DNA of 64,000 nucleotides from Bactrocera neohumeralis. Lineage: Eukaryota > Arthropoda > Insecta > Diptera > Tephritidae. Below the pieces are notes generated by a model. It did no database searches, had not been told where the DNA came from, and worked only from the letters and a program-made list of their open reading frames with translations. Below, one piece after another: positions 10,898-21,900 of this stretch. The position numbers and the translations under genes are program-made. The first letter of the stretch is position 1, and each line of letters opens with the position of its first letter. The DNA lies in assembly GCF_024586455.1 (NCBI RefSeq), contig NC_065923.1, positions 44,028,264-44,092,263 on the forward strand, in the 5' to 3' direction.

Positions 10898-11819
10898 CAA
10901 GGTCTGTCGCAAAAGAAACAAAACTTTTTAAATATAACTGTTTCTGGTGGAGTATATGAAATAAAAAGTTTGATCTCTAGTTGACATTTCGTAAAAATTT
11001 TAAGACATTTGGATAACTACAATCGACGTTATCGATCAAAACGTGACAGCAGCTTTTGGTCATCGGTCGTAAAATGCATTTTGAACAAAGAGCAAATATT
11101 AAATTTTGTTTTAAACTTGGGAAAACGTTTATTGAAACATTTCAAATGATGAAAAAAGTTTATGGTGATCAGTGCCTATCCCGTAGTAATGTGCATGAGT
11201 GGTTTAAGCGATTCCAAGAAGGTCGTGAGGACCTCTGTGACGATCAGAAGTCAGTCGTCTGCAGAAGTCAAAAATAAAGACAACGCTGATTTGTTTTTAC
11301 GATTCCGAGGGTATTGTACACCGAGAGTTCGTCCCACCTGGCCAAACGATTAACGCTGTGTTTTACCTTGGTGTTATGAGGCGTCTTTTGTCACGCATTC
11401 GTCGTGCTCGACCACAATACCGTGAGGCAGGGTCCTGGCGCCTGTTGCACGATAATGCGCCGTGTCATCGGTCGACGCTTGTCACTGATTTTTTAACAAA
11501 AAACTCCATATTAACCATTAATCACTCACCCTACTCACCTGATCTGGCACCCTGTGATTTTTACCTATTTGGAGAACTTCATTTGCCCATGAAAGGACAC
11601 TGGTTTCAGACATTTCAGCTATCCAAAAGGCGACGACCGATATTCTCAAGAGCATTCCGAAAAATGACCTTAAACACTCATTTGAAATGCAAATTGGCCG
11701 GGCTAAACGCTGCATTGAAGCACAAGGAAACTACTTTAAATAAAAAAAATTTAACTTTTGAAAAATATTAATTTTTTGTGGTTTTTTTAGCAGTCCTGTT
11801 TCTTTCGCGACAGACCTTG
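10898..11819 (+). mobile_element. Complete non-autonomous mariner (922 bp) with TIRs and TA duplication
   Basis: The ends are inverted: CAAGGTCTGTCGCAAAAGAA at the left and the reverse complement of CAAGGTCTGTCGCGAAAGAA at the right, each flanked by TA (10896-10897 and 11820-11821). Inside, transposase pieces are collinear. An N-terminal helix-turn-helix region starts at 11074 (FEQRANIKFCFKLGKTF, NVHEWFKRFQ). From about 11300 the frame resumes at FYDSEGIVHREFVPPGQT and continues with HDNAPCH and PYSPDLAPCDFYLF. The second and third catalytic Asp are 35 residues apart (DD34D spacing). The segment holding the first Asp (GDETW in relatives) is deleted, and the C-terminus is frameshifted. The element cannot encode active transposase but could have been moved in trans. 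Confidence 0.9.
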
Positions 11820-11995
11820 TACAACTATTTTTGTTGTATGTGAATTTACAAACATGTCTACTCAAGTATTTCATTCATACACCTCGCGCTTAATAGCTTT
11901 TCCCCAATAAACAAGTACGTCATGTGTAGTATCTTTGTCAGCAGATAATTTCATTCCTTAAAACTGTTAAACGTATTGCTTTTTACAATTCAATT

Positions 11996-12117
11996 GTGAG
12001 GAGAGAAGGCCTGGTTTCGCTTGGATTATCCAATTGGCGCCTCCTTGCAAAAATAGGAAACTACTGGCGCGCTGTTGCTAACTCGGCTATAATCCCGTAA
12101 GCGGTGTCTACGCCAGC
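11996..12117 (+). pseudogene. LINE 3'-end fragment
   Basis: About 120 bp aligning with the very end of the LINE at 7.3 kb: LVSLGLSNWRLLAK, YWRAVANSAII, stop, then GCGGTGTCTACGCCA. It is a 5'-truncated copy of the same family, without the AAG tail. Confidence 0.65.
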
Positions 12118-12522
12118 TCTAAAAGTAACATAACAGTTCTATTTGAATCACCCGATAGTAACTTGTTACAATTGTATAAAATAGTTAAATTTAATAATCT
12201 GTATATTTGTTAAAAATTGTCTGAAAAGATGGTCCCTGCAAGCTACTTATCCATTCCATAAGAATTTTTAATCAATAGCACTATCAGAGGTTTCTGTCAA
12301 AGTTTCTATGGGTTTCTTAAGCCCCAATTGATAAACCTAACCGAAACAAAGGTGTACATATTTCTTGTGCTTTGGGCTTATGAGTTGTATAGTGTACATG
12401 TGTTAGCCGCGCTAATTACTTCAATATTTTGGGGGTTTCCGTAGTCTTCACTTACTTGCGATGTTATGCAAGGTTGGACTTCACATTTGGTATTTTCAGA
12501 CCACTTGTATATATATGTATAT

Positions 12523-12620
12523 AATCCTATATCTATCTCTATTAGTTTTAGGTGATACGTACAACCGCTAAGTGAAAAAAACTATTATACTCTGTAGCAG
12601 CTGGTTGCAAGAGTATAAAA
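12523..12620 (-). repeat. Family B left-end module, reverse orientation
   Basis: In reverse complement it reads TTTATACTCTTGCAACC, CTACAGAGTATAATAG and CACCTAAAACTAATAGAG followed by ATATAGG. The same module is found at 20.63-20.69 kb (minus), 40.55-40.62 kb (plus) and 59.0-59.1 kb (plus). I interpret it as the left terminus of the family B class. Confidence 0.6.
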
Positions 12621-13340
12621 ATCAACAACATATTTGCGTAAACAGATTTTTACAAGTGATTTTTAAACTAGGTCAAATTTGTATCTCTTTTATACAATTT
12701 ATCGAACCCTTTCTTTGTCTACATAATTTTAAGCAACTCGGTTACCACAAACTTTTTATTTTCCTTCAACATCTTACAGGTTTTCTTTTCTAAAAGCACT
12801 ATGCCTATATGAATTCACTTTAGCCATCTGGTCACTACATGTGCTATTAACCCTTGCTTGAGTCTCAAGTGCATTAGTTTTTAAGACCTGCAGAGTACAT
12901 ATATTGAATAACGTATCAAGTCTAAAGTCATAGAGTATATGCATTTACACTATACGCTCTTACATAAGTATTGATGGAGTCAGTTGTCCGTGTATCCTAT
13001 CTTAAACGGAAATGTGTATATAGCATAATGTAGTCATAAATGCAACTTACGCCACTTAATGACCCCCAAGTCATAAGAATAGCATTTCTGGACACAAGTG
13101 AAGCTAGCAACTGTAAGAGTATTTTACATTTTATGATATAATTTCTTTGTCGCGTATAGGAGCTGTGATAGCCAGAGAGGACAATTTTTGAAAGAAAAAA
13201 ACCGTACTCGGATTAAACTCATTTTAGACGAAAGATAAAATATCGAAAATTAATGACAGAATAATTTACGAGCGATCGGAAAGATGAAGAAATGGCATGG
13301 TTGAATTGTTAATGTAAATGTAAAAACTTTATACTACTCG
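12621..13340. other. Intergenic, no gene seen
   Basis: AT-rich, many stops in all frames, and no repeat that I can match elsewhere in the window. Confidence 0.5.
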
Positions 13341-13344
13341 CCTA

Positions 13345-13680
13345 GCGAGGTTGTGCGCTTGGTTTGGAACGCGCTACATAGAAACCACTCCCAATGAAAA
13401 CGACACAACAGCCTCGAATGAAAGAAACAACATACGGGAAGGTGCCGCCGCCCGGCTGATTGGTGTCACCGTAGAAGTAAAGGCTAACATCACCGACGTC
13501 AAAAAAATGTGATGGGCGGGACAAGGAGGGAGACGAGTACGTCTTGATGACATTTATTACAGCGGGTATATAAAGGAGCGCAAATTCGGTGCGGGATTTG
13601 TGGTAAGAAAAACACGCAGTAGTCGTGCCCTGGCATTCATTTCGGTGGTTGAACCTCTAGCCACAATCCACATACATATG
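13345..13680 (+). pseudogene. LINE 5' region and start of the AP-like endonuclease
   Basis: Begins with the GTTGTGCGCTTGGTTTGG leader segment also seen at 6.73 and 4.68 kb. It then translates as AAARLIGVTVEVKANITDV, KKM, stop, WAGQGGRRVR, DIYYSGYIKERKFGAGFVV and EPLATIHI. This is the N-terminal part of a LINE apurinic-type endonuclease, with the QEMRW-equivalent position changed to KKM-stop-W. It is the part missing from the copy at 6.5-7.4 kb, so the two together outline the family. It is truncated at the 3' side. Confidence 0.7.
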
Positions 13681-13756
13681 TAAGGGTGTACAGCTGTTGG
13701 CGTGCGTCGATGATAGTCAACTGCCATAATGGACCTGTTGATTGACGGCTGTTCTA

Positions 13757-14575
13757 ATTATACTAAGTTTGTCACGAAGTTTGTAACACCCAGAAGGAAG
13801 CTTCGGAGACCCTATAAAGTATATATATATAAATGATTAGTATGTTGAGCTGAGTCGATTTAGCCATGTCCAACTGTCTGTCTGTCCGTCCGTCCGTCTG
13901 TATATATACGAACTAGTCCCTCAGTTTTTAAGATATCGTTTTGAAATTTTGCAAACGTAATTTTCTCTTCAAGAAGCTGCTCGTCTGTCGGAACTGCCGA
14001 TATCGGACCACATAATATATATAACATACAGCTGCCATACAAACTGAACGATTGGAAACAAGTTTTTGTATGAAAAACTTTCACATTTGACAATGTATAT
14101 TCACAAAAGTTGGCACAGGTTATTTTTCTAAGATAGTAATGTAATATACGAAGAAACTGTTCACATTGGCTTACTATAGCATATAGCGCTATACAAACTG
14201 AATGATCGGAATCAAATGCTTGCATGAGAAACTTCCTCATTTAAGCATGTATCTTCACGAAATTTGGTATGAGTTATTGTTCATAGAAATAATGTAATAT
14301 GAGCAGAAATTGTTCAGATCGGCTCACTATAGCATATAGCTGCCATACAAACCAAACGATCGGAATCACGGGCTTGTATGGAAAACTTTCACATTTGACG
14401 GTTTATCTTCACGAAATTTGACAAGGATTACTGCTTAAGATAATAATATAATCTCCGAAGAAATTGTTCAGATCGGATTACTATAGCATATAGCTTCCAT
14501 ACAAACTGAACACATATTTACTAAATGAAATGCACCTGGGAAGGTTGTATTAGCTATTTAACGTTTTTTCTAGTG
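13757..14575 (+). repeat. Dispersed repeat family A, copy 2
   Basis: Fuller copy of the repeat at 2.05 kb. It opens with GTTTGTCACGAAGTTTGTAA and a CTGTCTGTCCGTCCGTCCG tract (about 13870-13900), then GAACTAGTCCCTCAG. Three and a half units of roughly 150-160 bp follow (about 13997-14159, 14160-14309, 14310-14467, 14468-14523). Each unit contains ACTATAGCATATAGC-, CATACAAACTGAA- and TCTTCACGAAATTTG-like words. It ends near TTTAACGTTTTTTCTAG. It is non-coding. Confidence 0.8.
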
Positions 14576-15734
14576 TTAACTGTCATTTACACAGTTATGT
14601 TGACGGAAAATACCGTTTTGGGATTGCTCATACGCTATGGTGTGTTGAAAATCAACCAACATTTTTACACAATACTTTTGAAACTATATATTATTTCATT
14701 TGAAGTTGGCATTTAAAAATTAAAAACTTATAGTAGTATGTATTAAGAATTTCATGGTACGGTCGACTATTGGTCGTAGTATTCGTTGTACAATGAATTT
14801 TGATAAACATTTTGATATTCATCTCTATTATGGCAGGATGTAACACAAAATCTTCGTCATTGTAAATTCAGTAGCTAATTTAATTCATGAAAGCAACTAG
14901 CAATTACTTCTACAAATGCCTATTAAAAAAAGAGATGTATAATTGTAGTATTTCTGGAAAATCTTATTTGCACAATTTCCGGAGTTATCCATTAGCAAAA
15001 GATCTCACCTATGTAGAAAATGGTATCCCGCGAAGCACAGCTCGCAACGGAGATGCGCTGAATAAAAGGAATACAACTTATTCCGTGGAATTAAAAAAAC
15101 ATTTGCAGACAAATTACATAAATTAAAATGAAAATAAATTGTTTTAAATTAAAGCGGACCAAAACTACATGCCATTGCATAGAAATCGCCAGATAACATC
15201 CTCGGACTTAGTAACTAAAATTTTTAGTGGCTCAGCAGATGTTAGGTTTTATGCTTCTGTTTCTCGCCAAATCTCGACATATTATACAATAGAATGCTTT
15301 CTTGTAAGAAATGATAAATGGCGACATTATAGTGGAAGTAAATTTCAAACAGAGAAAATTGTTCTTGTTGACAACTTTACGCAAACATTTCTCCACAAAT
15401 GCGAGCAGTAGCGTCTACTTTAATTATTACATATACATATACATATACTTATAATACTTCGATCTTGCAAAATTTAGTGATCGGCATTATCAGGGTTTGG
15501 ATTGTCCTATTGAAACTGAACTGAAACTTTTTTCATTAAGAATTTTGTTTTTGCGCTAAATAACTGGATATGTTTCCGTTATGTGTATCGTATAATAATT
15601 TCTATATTTGCCAACTATGTTGAATCATGCATTATTGATATACATATCTTCTTTTGTGCAAAAAATTTTGAAAAACTAGAATTAAATTGAAACTATTACA
15701 AACATATGCCTATATACTTACATATCTATATATA
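14576..15734. other. Intergenic with two unassigned short frames
   Basis: Frames at 14887-15126 (79 codons) and 15169-15411 (80 codons), both plus strand, follow one another in different frames. Neither shows a domain I know. A broken older element is possible. The rest is AT-rich with a small ACATATACAT tract near 15430. Confidence 0.3.
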
Positions 15735-16623
15735 CATAAAAAAAGTTGTGTTAAGTACACCATTTATAACTTAAGAACGGCTGAACCGATTTGGTGCAGA
15801 GGTAGCTTAGAACCAGGGTAAGGACATAGGATAGCTTTTATCTCTTTATGTCAAAATTCAATACAGCTCATTAATACAAAATTTATGTTTCAAATAATAA
15901 GCATTTGTTCAAAATTCATGTTTGTAGGAATCATTTGAATATAAGCGTACAATTTTAAACAGATTCTTCATAAAAAATAATGCAATTGCTAAGTTTTTGG
16001 AATAGTAGAAAAGAACTGCAACCAAATACGCAGTGCAATCGATTATAACTGGCTCAGTGATCAGTCGTTGAGTTGTATTATACCACGTGCATCCCAAAAG
16101 ACTGATTTCATAACCTTTCCATCCGACATGTGCAGTCCACTAGAATGACTGTCGATTGGACTCCAGTAGAAAATGATAGAGGTATGTTTCTATTGTCACA
16201 AACCGTCGCAAAAATTTGGTTTTATTGCGATTAAAGAGCACTCAAACACTTCTCAGAATTAGTTATTTGCTGTTTTTATTGGATTATGAACTTGCGAGGC
16301 ACCCACTTTGCACATAGCTTTCGCATCTTTTGAGCATCATTGTCCTCGACGCCCATTTCGCCGCTTCCTAACTTAGCAAGTCTCCTTTCAATGGTTGATT
16401 TCCCTGGTGCAAAGCCCAAATTCAACAACATTTTTTCCCAATGCTTTATCAACACACGAAATTCTTTATGATCCATTTTTTTGTAAACTAACACAAGTTG
16501 CTTCACAAAAATGCTATATCTTATTAACTACTAGTTATAATGCAACTAATAGAAATCATATAGATGGTAGTTGTAGTATTATCTATGTATCAGCCACAGT
16601 GAAGCGTGGACGGGTCCTCTAGT
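15735..16623 (+). repeat. Candidate Helitron-like repeat interrupted by a mariner
   Basis: The left part (15740-15850) holds AACTTAAGAACGGCTGAACC, GATTTGGTGCAGAGGTAG and GGACATAGGATAG, a style common in insect non-autonomous repeats. The right part (16586-16623) is GCCACAGTGAAGCGTGG, then GGACGGGTCC and CTAG followed by T. A short palindrome just before CTAG-T is what a Helitron 3' end would look like, but the stem is only 4 bp and the 5' TC end is not identified. The classification is tentative. Confidence 0.25.
16060..16510 (-). pseudogene. Mariner transposase remnant (mellifera-type)
   Basis: On the minus strand the N-terminal frame (start at about 16473) reads MDHKEFRVLIKHWEKML, then APGKSTIERRLAKLGSGEM. 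It skips to MRKLCAKWVP, the boundary of the mariner DNA-binding and catalytic domains. Further on, in shifted frames, come FNRNKTKFLRRFVTIET (a position near the first catalytic Asp, altered), ESNRQSF and GKVMKSVFWDARGII. Part of the DNA-binding domain, the second and third catalytic Asp regions and the C-terminus are missing. The lineage call comes from similarity to honeybee-type mariner proteins as I remember them. Confidence 0.75.
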
Positions 16624-17998
16624 GTATTCATAAAATTACTGTTGTGTAATCGATTTAAAGCTCAAAGTTTTAGGCATGAATGCAGCACTTAAATTGTGTA
16701 AATGTACCTCAAATTTTCTGGAAATGTGATTACAACATGAATTAGTGGCTAAATTATTAATAAGTTACCAAAAAATAGATTCATTTGCATTTTATAACTC
16801 CTCAATCATTTAAATCGTGAAATCATTAACCCTCGGAAACCCGCTTATAAATTTGGAGGAAAAATATTTTTACAATATCCATAAATTGTGTAAGGAAATA
16901 TAAGATTTTATTAAACTGGACAGTGTTCTATTCCGACGGACATGAAAACTTCCAGAAATTAATTCTTCTCGACAAAATGATCAGAAAAGACGCTAAATAA
17001 GAGTCGTTCAAGCTGAATATCACAATTTTGAAGCTATTTTAAAGTATTCATGAGCAGGAAACTTTAGAAATAACAATTATTATTTCTACCCAATTATAAT
17101 ACCGTGCTGCAAGTGAGGACGAGTGATCGAATTATTTGTGTTTTGTATGTATAATTAAAAATCGTAGGCTAAAGAACATTATGGCTTAAAACCTTAGAAC
17201 TCCATTTAAATATCAAACTATTTACTGTTTTGTCAGCACAAAAAATAATTATTTTATTCTTTCCTGAAAACTGCAATGTGCCGATATAGCTTTCCATAGC
17301 CACATTGTCACAATTAAGGGATATATTTGTAATTTTTAGAATCGCCCAAAAATGTTACATCCAATTTACCAATTTTAGAAACAAATGAGAATGGATGTCA
17401 AATTTGAAATATCACTATAAGTACAGAATTTCTACAATTGATTTCCCGTATATCTGGCGTAGCAAAATAATGACGGCATGCTCCTTTTCAACGAATATTA
17501 CAGTAGCGCTTACAATAATACCATCAATTTGAGTATAAAAGCTGTGTCTATAGAGCTCATTACGAAACAGATTGTAGTTTTGTCTTTTATTGATTGGAAG
17601 ACGCTTGACTTCTTTACGCCCTCGTATAGTTTTTTTTTTTCATTAATTTCCATAAGTTCATAACATTTAGTATGTTTTACATGCATATTAACTCGGACTT
17701 CAAAACAGGCTATATATCATGAGTATACGAGTATATGAACATATATATCTAAAAGTGCAGCAGTAACATCAACAACTTTGAATGTAGTGCGTATTTAATA
17801 TGCATATGTTCGTAATAAACAGTGGCAAAAAATAACCCTTTCGAGTTACAAGAACCACAGTCACAGGGGTGGCAATGCATGTAATTTATATAAGTAAGTT
17901 TAATATTATTACAATTGGTTGATTAACCCAAGTTGTTCTATGAAACAGGAAATTTTATTAATATTTTTTAAGTTAATATGATTTAAAGTTGGGACAGA
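16624..17998. other. Intergenic, no gene seen
   Basis: AT-rich with frequent stops. No transposon protein motif or shared repeat was recognised over this stretch. Confidence 0.5.
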
Positions 17999-17999
17999 G

Positions 18000-18595
18000 A
18001 TCTAAGATATGTTCAGTTGTTTGAGTATTGCTGCAGTCGGTGTGGTGTAGAATTTTGGAGTTAATTTTGCACTTGTTTCAAACAATCTATCCTCTATTGA
18101 AGGTAATCCCGCTTCTGCGAGAATACATCTTGTCGGTGAAGTGGGGAAAGCCTTTAAGCTACAGCGGATAGCAGCATGTTATGGAGCTTGAATTTTTTTT
18201 ATGTTAGCATTGGCACTCCATCCATAAATGGGGAGACCGTATTCCAGCTTGGAAAGTATTAAAGCTCTGGTTGTATTAATAAGAGTATTTAAATGTTTTT
18301 CTGAGAATTTTGAACTAAGAAATTTAATGATATTTAACCGAGATTCTAAGCTAGTCCTTAAGATAATACAATGTTGATTAAAGTTAAATTTATTGTCAAA
18401 TATTACTCCAAGAATTCTTAAATTATCTACGAGTTCTATGTTAATGTTATTAGTTAGTGTGTTATAAACCGTACAATGGTGCTTACGGCCGATATGTAAT
18501 ACTTTGCATTTATTAATAGATAACAAGGCACCCGACGAGCTTCCCCAGCATAATTTAGTTCCATTCTATTTCATTGTGATATAAACTCAACAAAA
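18000..18595 (-). pseudogene. LINE reverse-transcriptase C-terminal region (Jockey/I-like)
   Basis: The longest minus-strand frame here (18179-18526) reads SINKCKVLHIGRKH, LRILGVIFDNKFNFNQHC, LNIIKFLSSKFSEKH and LSKLEYGLPIYGWSA. This is the standard order of RT-thumb motifs in Jockey- and I-type LINEs. After a stop the frame goes on with HAAIRCSLKAFPTSPTRCIL, AEAGLPSIEDRL and TPKFYTTP down to about 18005. The RT palm with the FADD box is absent, so the copy is 5'-truncated and carries at least one in-frame stop. It belongs to a different family from the LINE at 6.5, 13.3 and 50.3 kb. Confidence 0.8.
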
Positions 18596-18924
18596 GATTT
18601 AAGATAAAGAAAGGTTGTAGTACATGTTTTGAAAAAGCTATTAATATAATTTGGCTAATATATTCAGCATAGATTTCACTAGAATAACTTTAACGGTTAT
18701 ACCTAGTATAAGGGATCTCTATAAATCGCATTTTCTATAGTCCAACCAATATTACACTTTTACTTAATTAGCACCTACACTTACAATCTCAGCAAATGTT
18801 TTTGATATATACTATATGTTATATGTATATGGCTTTAATAATTTAAGTACATTATACCTATTGAAGGAAGATGATCGCTTCTTCTGGGATTCTTTTGACA
18901 AACTACGGTATTTTTGGTGATTTA

Positions 18925-19300
18925 ATCAACCCATTGAGATAAACCAAACATTGTCATAAACACTTTATGGGATGGCTATCAGCTCATTCTGCGAATTTTG
19001 TTTTATCTCTTCAATCGACTGAAAACAGGTTTGGGAAACAATAAAAAATCACACTGAGCCAAATCTGGTGAATACGATATCGATGGTATTCTTTGCGTTT
19101 TTGGCTTAAAATTCGGTCACAATCGTACCCTTTTTAAGAACAATTCATTTTTATTCGGACGAGTCGAGCAAGAAAGCGTGTCTTACCCAAAATATCCACC
19201 AAAATAATTTCAACGAGATACTCGCGAGAGATATAGATTAGTTGCAATTTCTCTCGCTCTTGCCGACGATTTTCACTGTCTCTCCACTTTGTTAATAATT
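18925..19300 (-). pseudogene. Mariner transposase remnant
   Basis: Minus-strand pieces: ILVEIILVDILG and RFLARLV (end of the DNA-binding domain), then a jump to GTIVTEF and AKNAKNTIDI, then YSPDLAQCDFLLFPK with the third catalytic Asp, and FQSIEEIKQNSQNELIAIP at the C-terminus. The central catalytic part with the first Asp is deleted and frames shift at least twice. The pieces resemble those at 38.94-39.74 kb, so I group them in one lineage. Confidence 0.7.
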
Positions 19301-19599
19301 TCATTAGTTTAGGTACAAAACAGGCATTTTAGTTCCTTAATGTTAACGCAGGTTTGGACCACTGCCATCGCAACAATTTTGCCATACACGAAAAATAGAA
19401 ATACAAACTTGGAGGCAAATTTTTAGACTTAAGTTTTTATCCATTTACAAAGAAAAGCACTACTGAAATGTGGGAATTAAGCAGCTGCTGTAACCAAACC
19501 AGTAGACAAATTGCGCTCATATTTGGCATAATAAAAGGATAGTTTTTTGGAAAAAACAGTTTAACACTCATGGCAATCAGTTGTTACAGAGATATAATT

Positions 19600-20468
19600 T
19601 GAAATAACCCCGGTTCACTATCCCAAAACGGTACTGTTAAAAACTACTCAAAGCGTGATAAATCAATAAGTAAACTTTAGTTCGTGAAGTACAAAAAAGT
19701 TTATCATGTTCGTATAGTAATGAGAGAGCCACGCCTTATAAATCGCCATTAACCGAAAACATATAAAGTGCCATAACTAAGCACTAAATTGGATGATATA
19801 AGTCACAGTAGTAAGAGGCACCCTTTTGTCGAAAATTTTTGAAAAGGGACGTGGCCCTCCGAACGATTTCGACAAAATTTGGTGGGTACAAAATCTTATA
19901 AGAATGTTCCCATCATTATTTACTGGATAAAATCGAGCATTACAGAAACGCCTACTCCCCATATAACACCGTTAAAAATTACTCAAAGCGCGATAAATCA
20001 ATAAGTAAATTACATTAAATTTTCCAACGAGATAGTATGGGGAGAATAGTTTTTATAAGAGCCAGTTAATTTGGATGATGGGGACACCGCCATATTCCAT
20101 ACTTTAATATGCGAGTTTTATGAAAAGAAAAAATTGTTCAAATTCAACCAAAACTGTTCAAGACCCAAATATTTAGACCAAGGTACCTGTAGCTGACTTT
20201 TGAAAGAAAAGTTGTATATAATTGAAATTAAGGGATAATCCATCTGTTGTGTATTTCTGTATTTCAGACGGGGTTGAATAGAACCAATACTTTCTTTAGC
20301 CTTCATATAAGGGCGGGGCCGCGCCTATTTTCGAACTTCTGGGTGACTTTGCATCGCATATATGCCGGTCAATATGTGAGTTATCTCAGTGGAAATAACA
20401 GTGTATCTTTTGCAAGTTGCAAGAGTATAAAATGTTCGATTGCAGCCGAACTTAGCCCTTCCTTTATT
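19600..20468 (+). repeat. Dispersed repeat family B, copy 3 (with internal duplication)
   Basis: Carries the family words, with AAAGCGTGATAAATCAATAA occurring near 19655 and, in diverged form, near 19990, so part of the interior is present twice. The right end is well preserved: GCAAGAGTATAAAATG at 20419-20434, a hairpin GTTCGATTGCAGCCGAAC at 20434-20451 (5-bp stem) and TTAGCCCTTCCTT. It is non-coding. Confidence 0.75.
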
Positions 20469-20529
20469 GTTTGTATATTATTTACCACGGGAACTTAATT
20501 ACGAAATTTAAATTTTTGTACTAGGAACC

Positions 20530-20695
20530 CATATACCAAGTTTCATCCAGATATCTGAATTTTTAAAGACAGACAGACAGTCATTCGGATTTCAACTTTT
20601 CGCGTCATTCTGATCATTTGTACCTAACCCTATATCTATTTCGATTAGTGTTAGATGTCACAAGAAACCGTTAGGAGTATAATAAGTTATATAAT
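20530..20695 (-). repeat. Family B left-end module, reverse orientation
   Basis: In reverse complement: TATACTCCTAACGG, ACATCTAACACTAATCG, ATATAGGGTTAGG, AATGATCAGAATGACG, AGTTGAAATCCG and a GTCTGTCTGTC tract. It lies just downstream of family B copy 3 but in the opposite orientation, so the two are not one simple element. Confidence 0.6.
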
Positions 20696-21582
20696 ATGCA
20701 GTTAAAATGTTTTCCATCAGGCCTTTTCTGAATAAATTAATCAAATTTTAGTGAGATCCGCTAAAAAATTGGGCCAGCTAAAGGCATTTTCAGTTGACGG
20801 TGTAAAATTAATTCTTTCGACATCAACCCTTTAGTAACGACAACTCAGACAAGAATGTATGTGCATGTAGAATTAAAAAGGTATAAAAAGCACTCAAAAA
20901 ATTGTAGTAGTTCTGAGTTAAAGAAGAAAAAAATTAACACTGAAGGTGAGTAAGCCATGGAAAGAGCGATGTTTTTATGTGCGTGATATTTTTTTGCATA
21001 ACACTGTGGAAAGTTTCCAAAATCAGGGAAATGGGTGGAAAAAATATAGCTGAAATGCAGTAAGGTGTACAGTTATGCAAATTAGCTTTTAGCAAACCCC
21101 ATTACTTTTTGTTGCGCAATATGTTAATAGTTTGATGAAAAAACATTCCCATACTAATTATAATAGACTAATATAGAAGGATAAATTATGGTATTTTTAT
21201 AGGAGTAATGATTATATCACATGATTCTTTTATATCTATAAATGTTGCAATAATTTTATGATCATATTATACAACTCTAACTAACTCATGTATCATTCAA
21301 CAATTTTTAAAACATACAACCTGCTAGTTGTCTTATTTCATACTTTACACTAATATAAGCACATGCATTTCAGTTGTCTCAAAATATATATTTTGCGCAT
21401 TTCTTAATTTTAAATACTTAAGTTTCTTAAGTAAAAACTGACATTATATCTGAAATAGTTCCTTATGTGAAAATTAATTGTATTGCATATCCAGAAGTAA
21501 TGGTATCATAAGGACAGACGCTTACAAGAAGACGGTATGTGCCTTAAAACAGGTGCTAAAGCTAAGCGGACTTCATAAAGTG
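20696..21582. other. Intergenic, no gene seen
   Basis: AT-rich, no supported coding frame, RNA gene or shared repeat. Confidence 0.5.
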
Positions 21583-21900
21583 TGTAGTCGATTTTCGTAT
21601 TTTGTCAATAGCTGTCGTTGCAGTCGTATATCTCCAGTGCTTCCATTCACACTTTGTCATATCACATAGTCTTGGAACGGTGAGATTTCATTTATCCACA
21701 AAAGTTTAAATTCGGGAAGTTGAAAAATAATTACAGCTGTTCAAAATGAGTGAAAATAATGAAGGAATTCGCTATGTTTTGAAATTTTTGTATAAAAAAG
21801 TGAAGAATGCCACACAAGTCTCTAATGAAAATTTGTGAAATTTACGGAACGATACTATATCAGAAAACCCCAATTGTTCGCTGGGTTTCCCTTTTGGAAA
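21583..21900 (+). pseudogene. 5' part of an irritans-type mariner
   Basis: A 5' non-coding region (GTCGTTGCAGTCGTATATCT at about 21613) matches the short elements at 40.73-40.99 kb and 57.9-58.0 kb. It leads to an ATG at 21746 reading MSENNEGIRYVLKFLYKK, then GKNATQ-like VKNATQVSNENL and a stop. This start is typical of irritans-subfamily mariners. Sequence quality then collapses from about 21870, and the rest of the protein cannot be followed. The outer TIR is shortened (GTAGTCGATTTTCGTATTTT). Confidence 0.65.
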
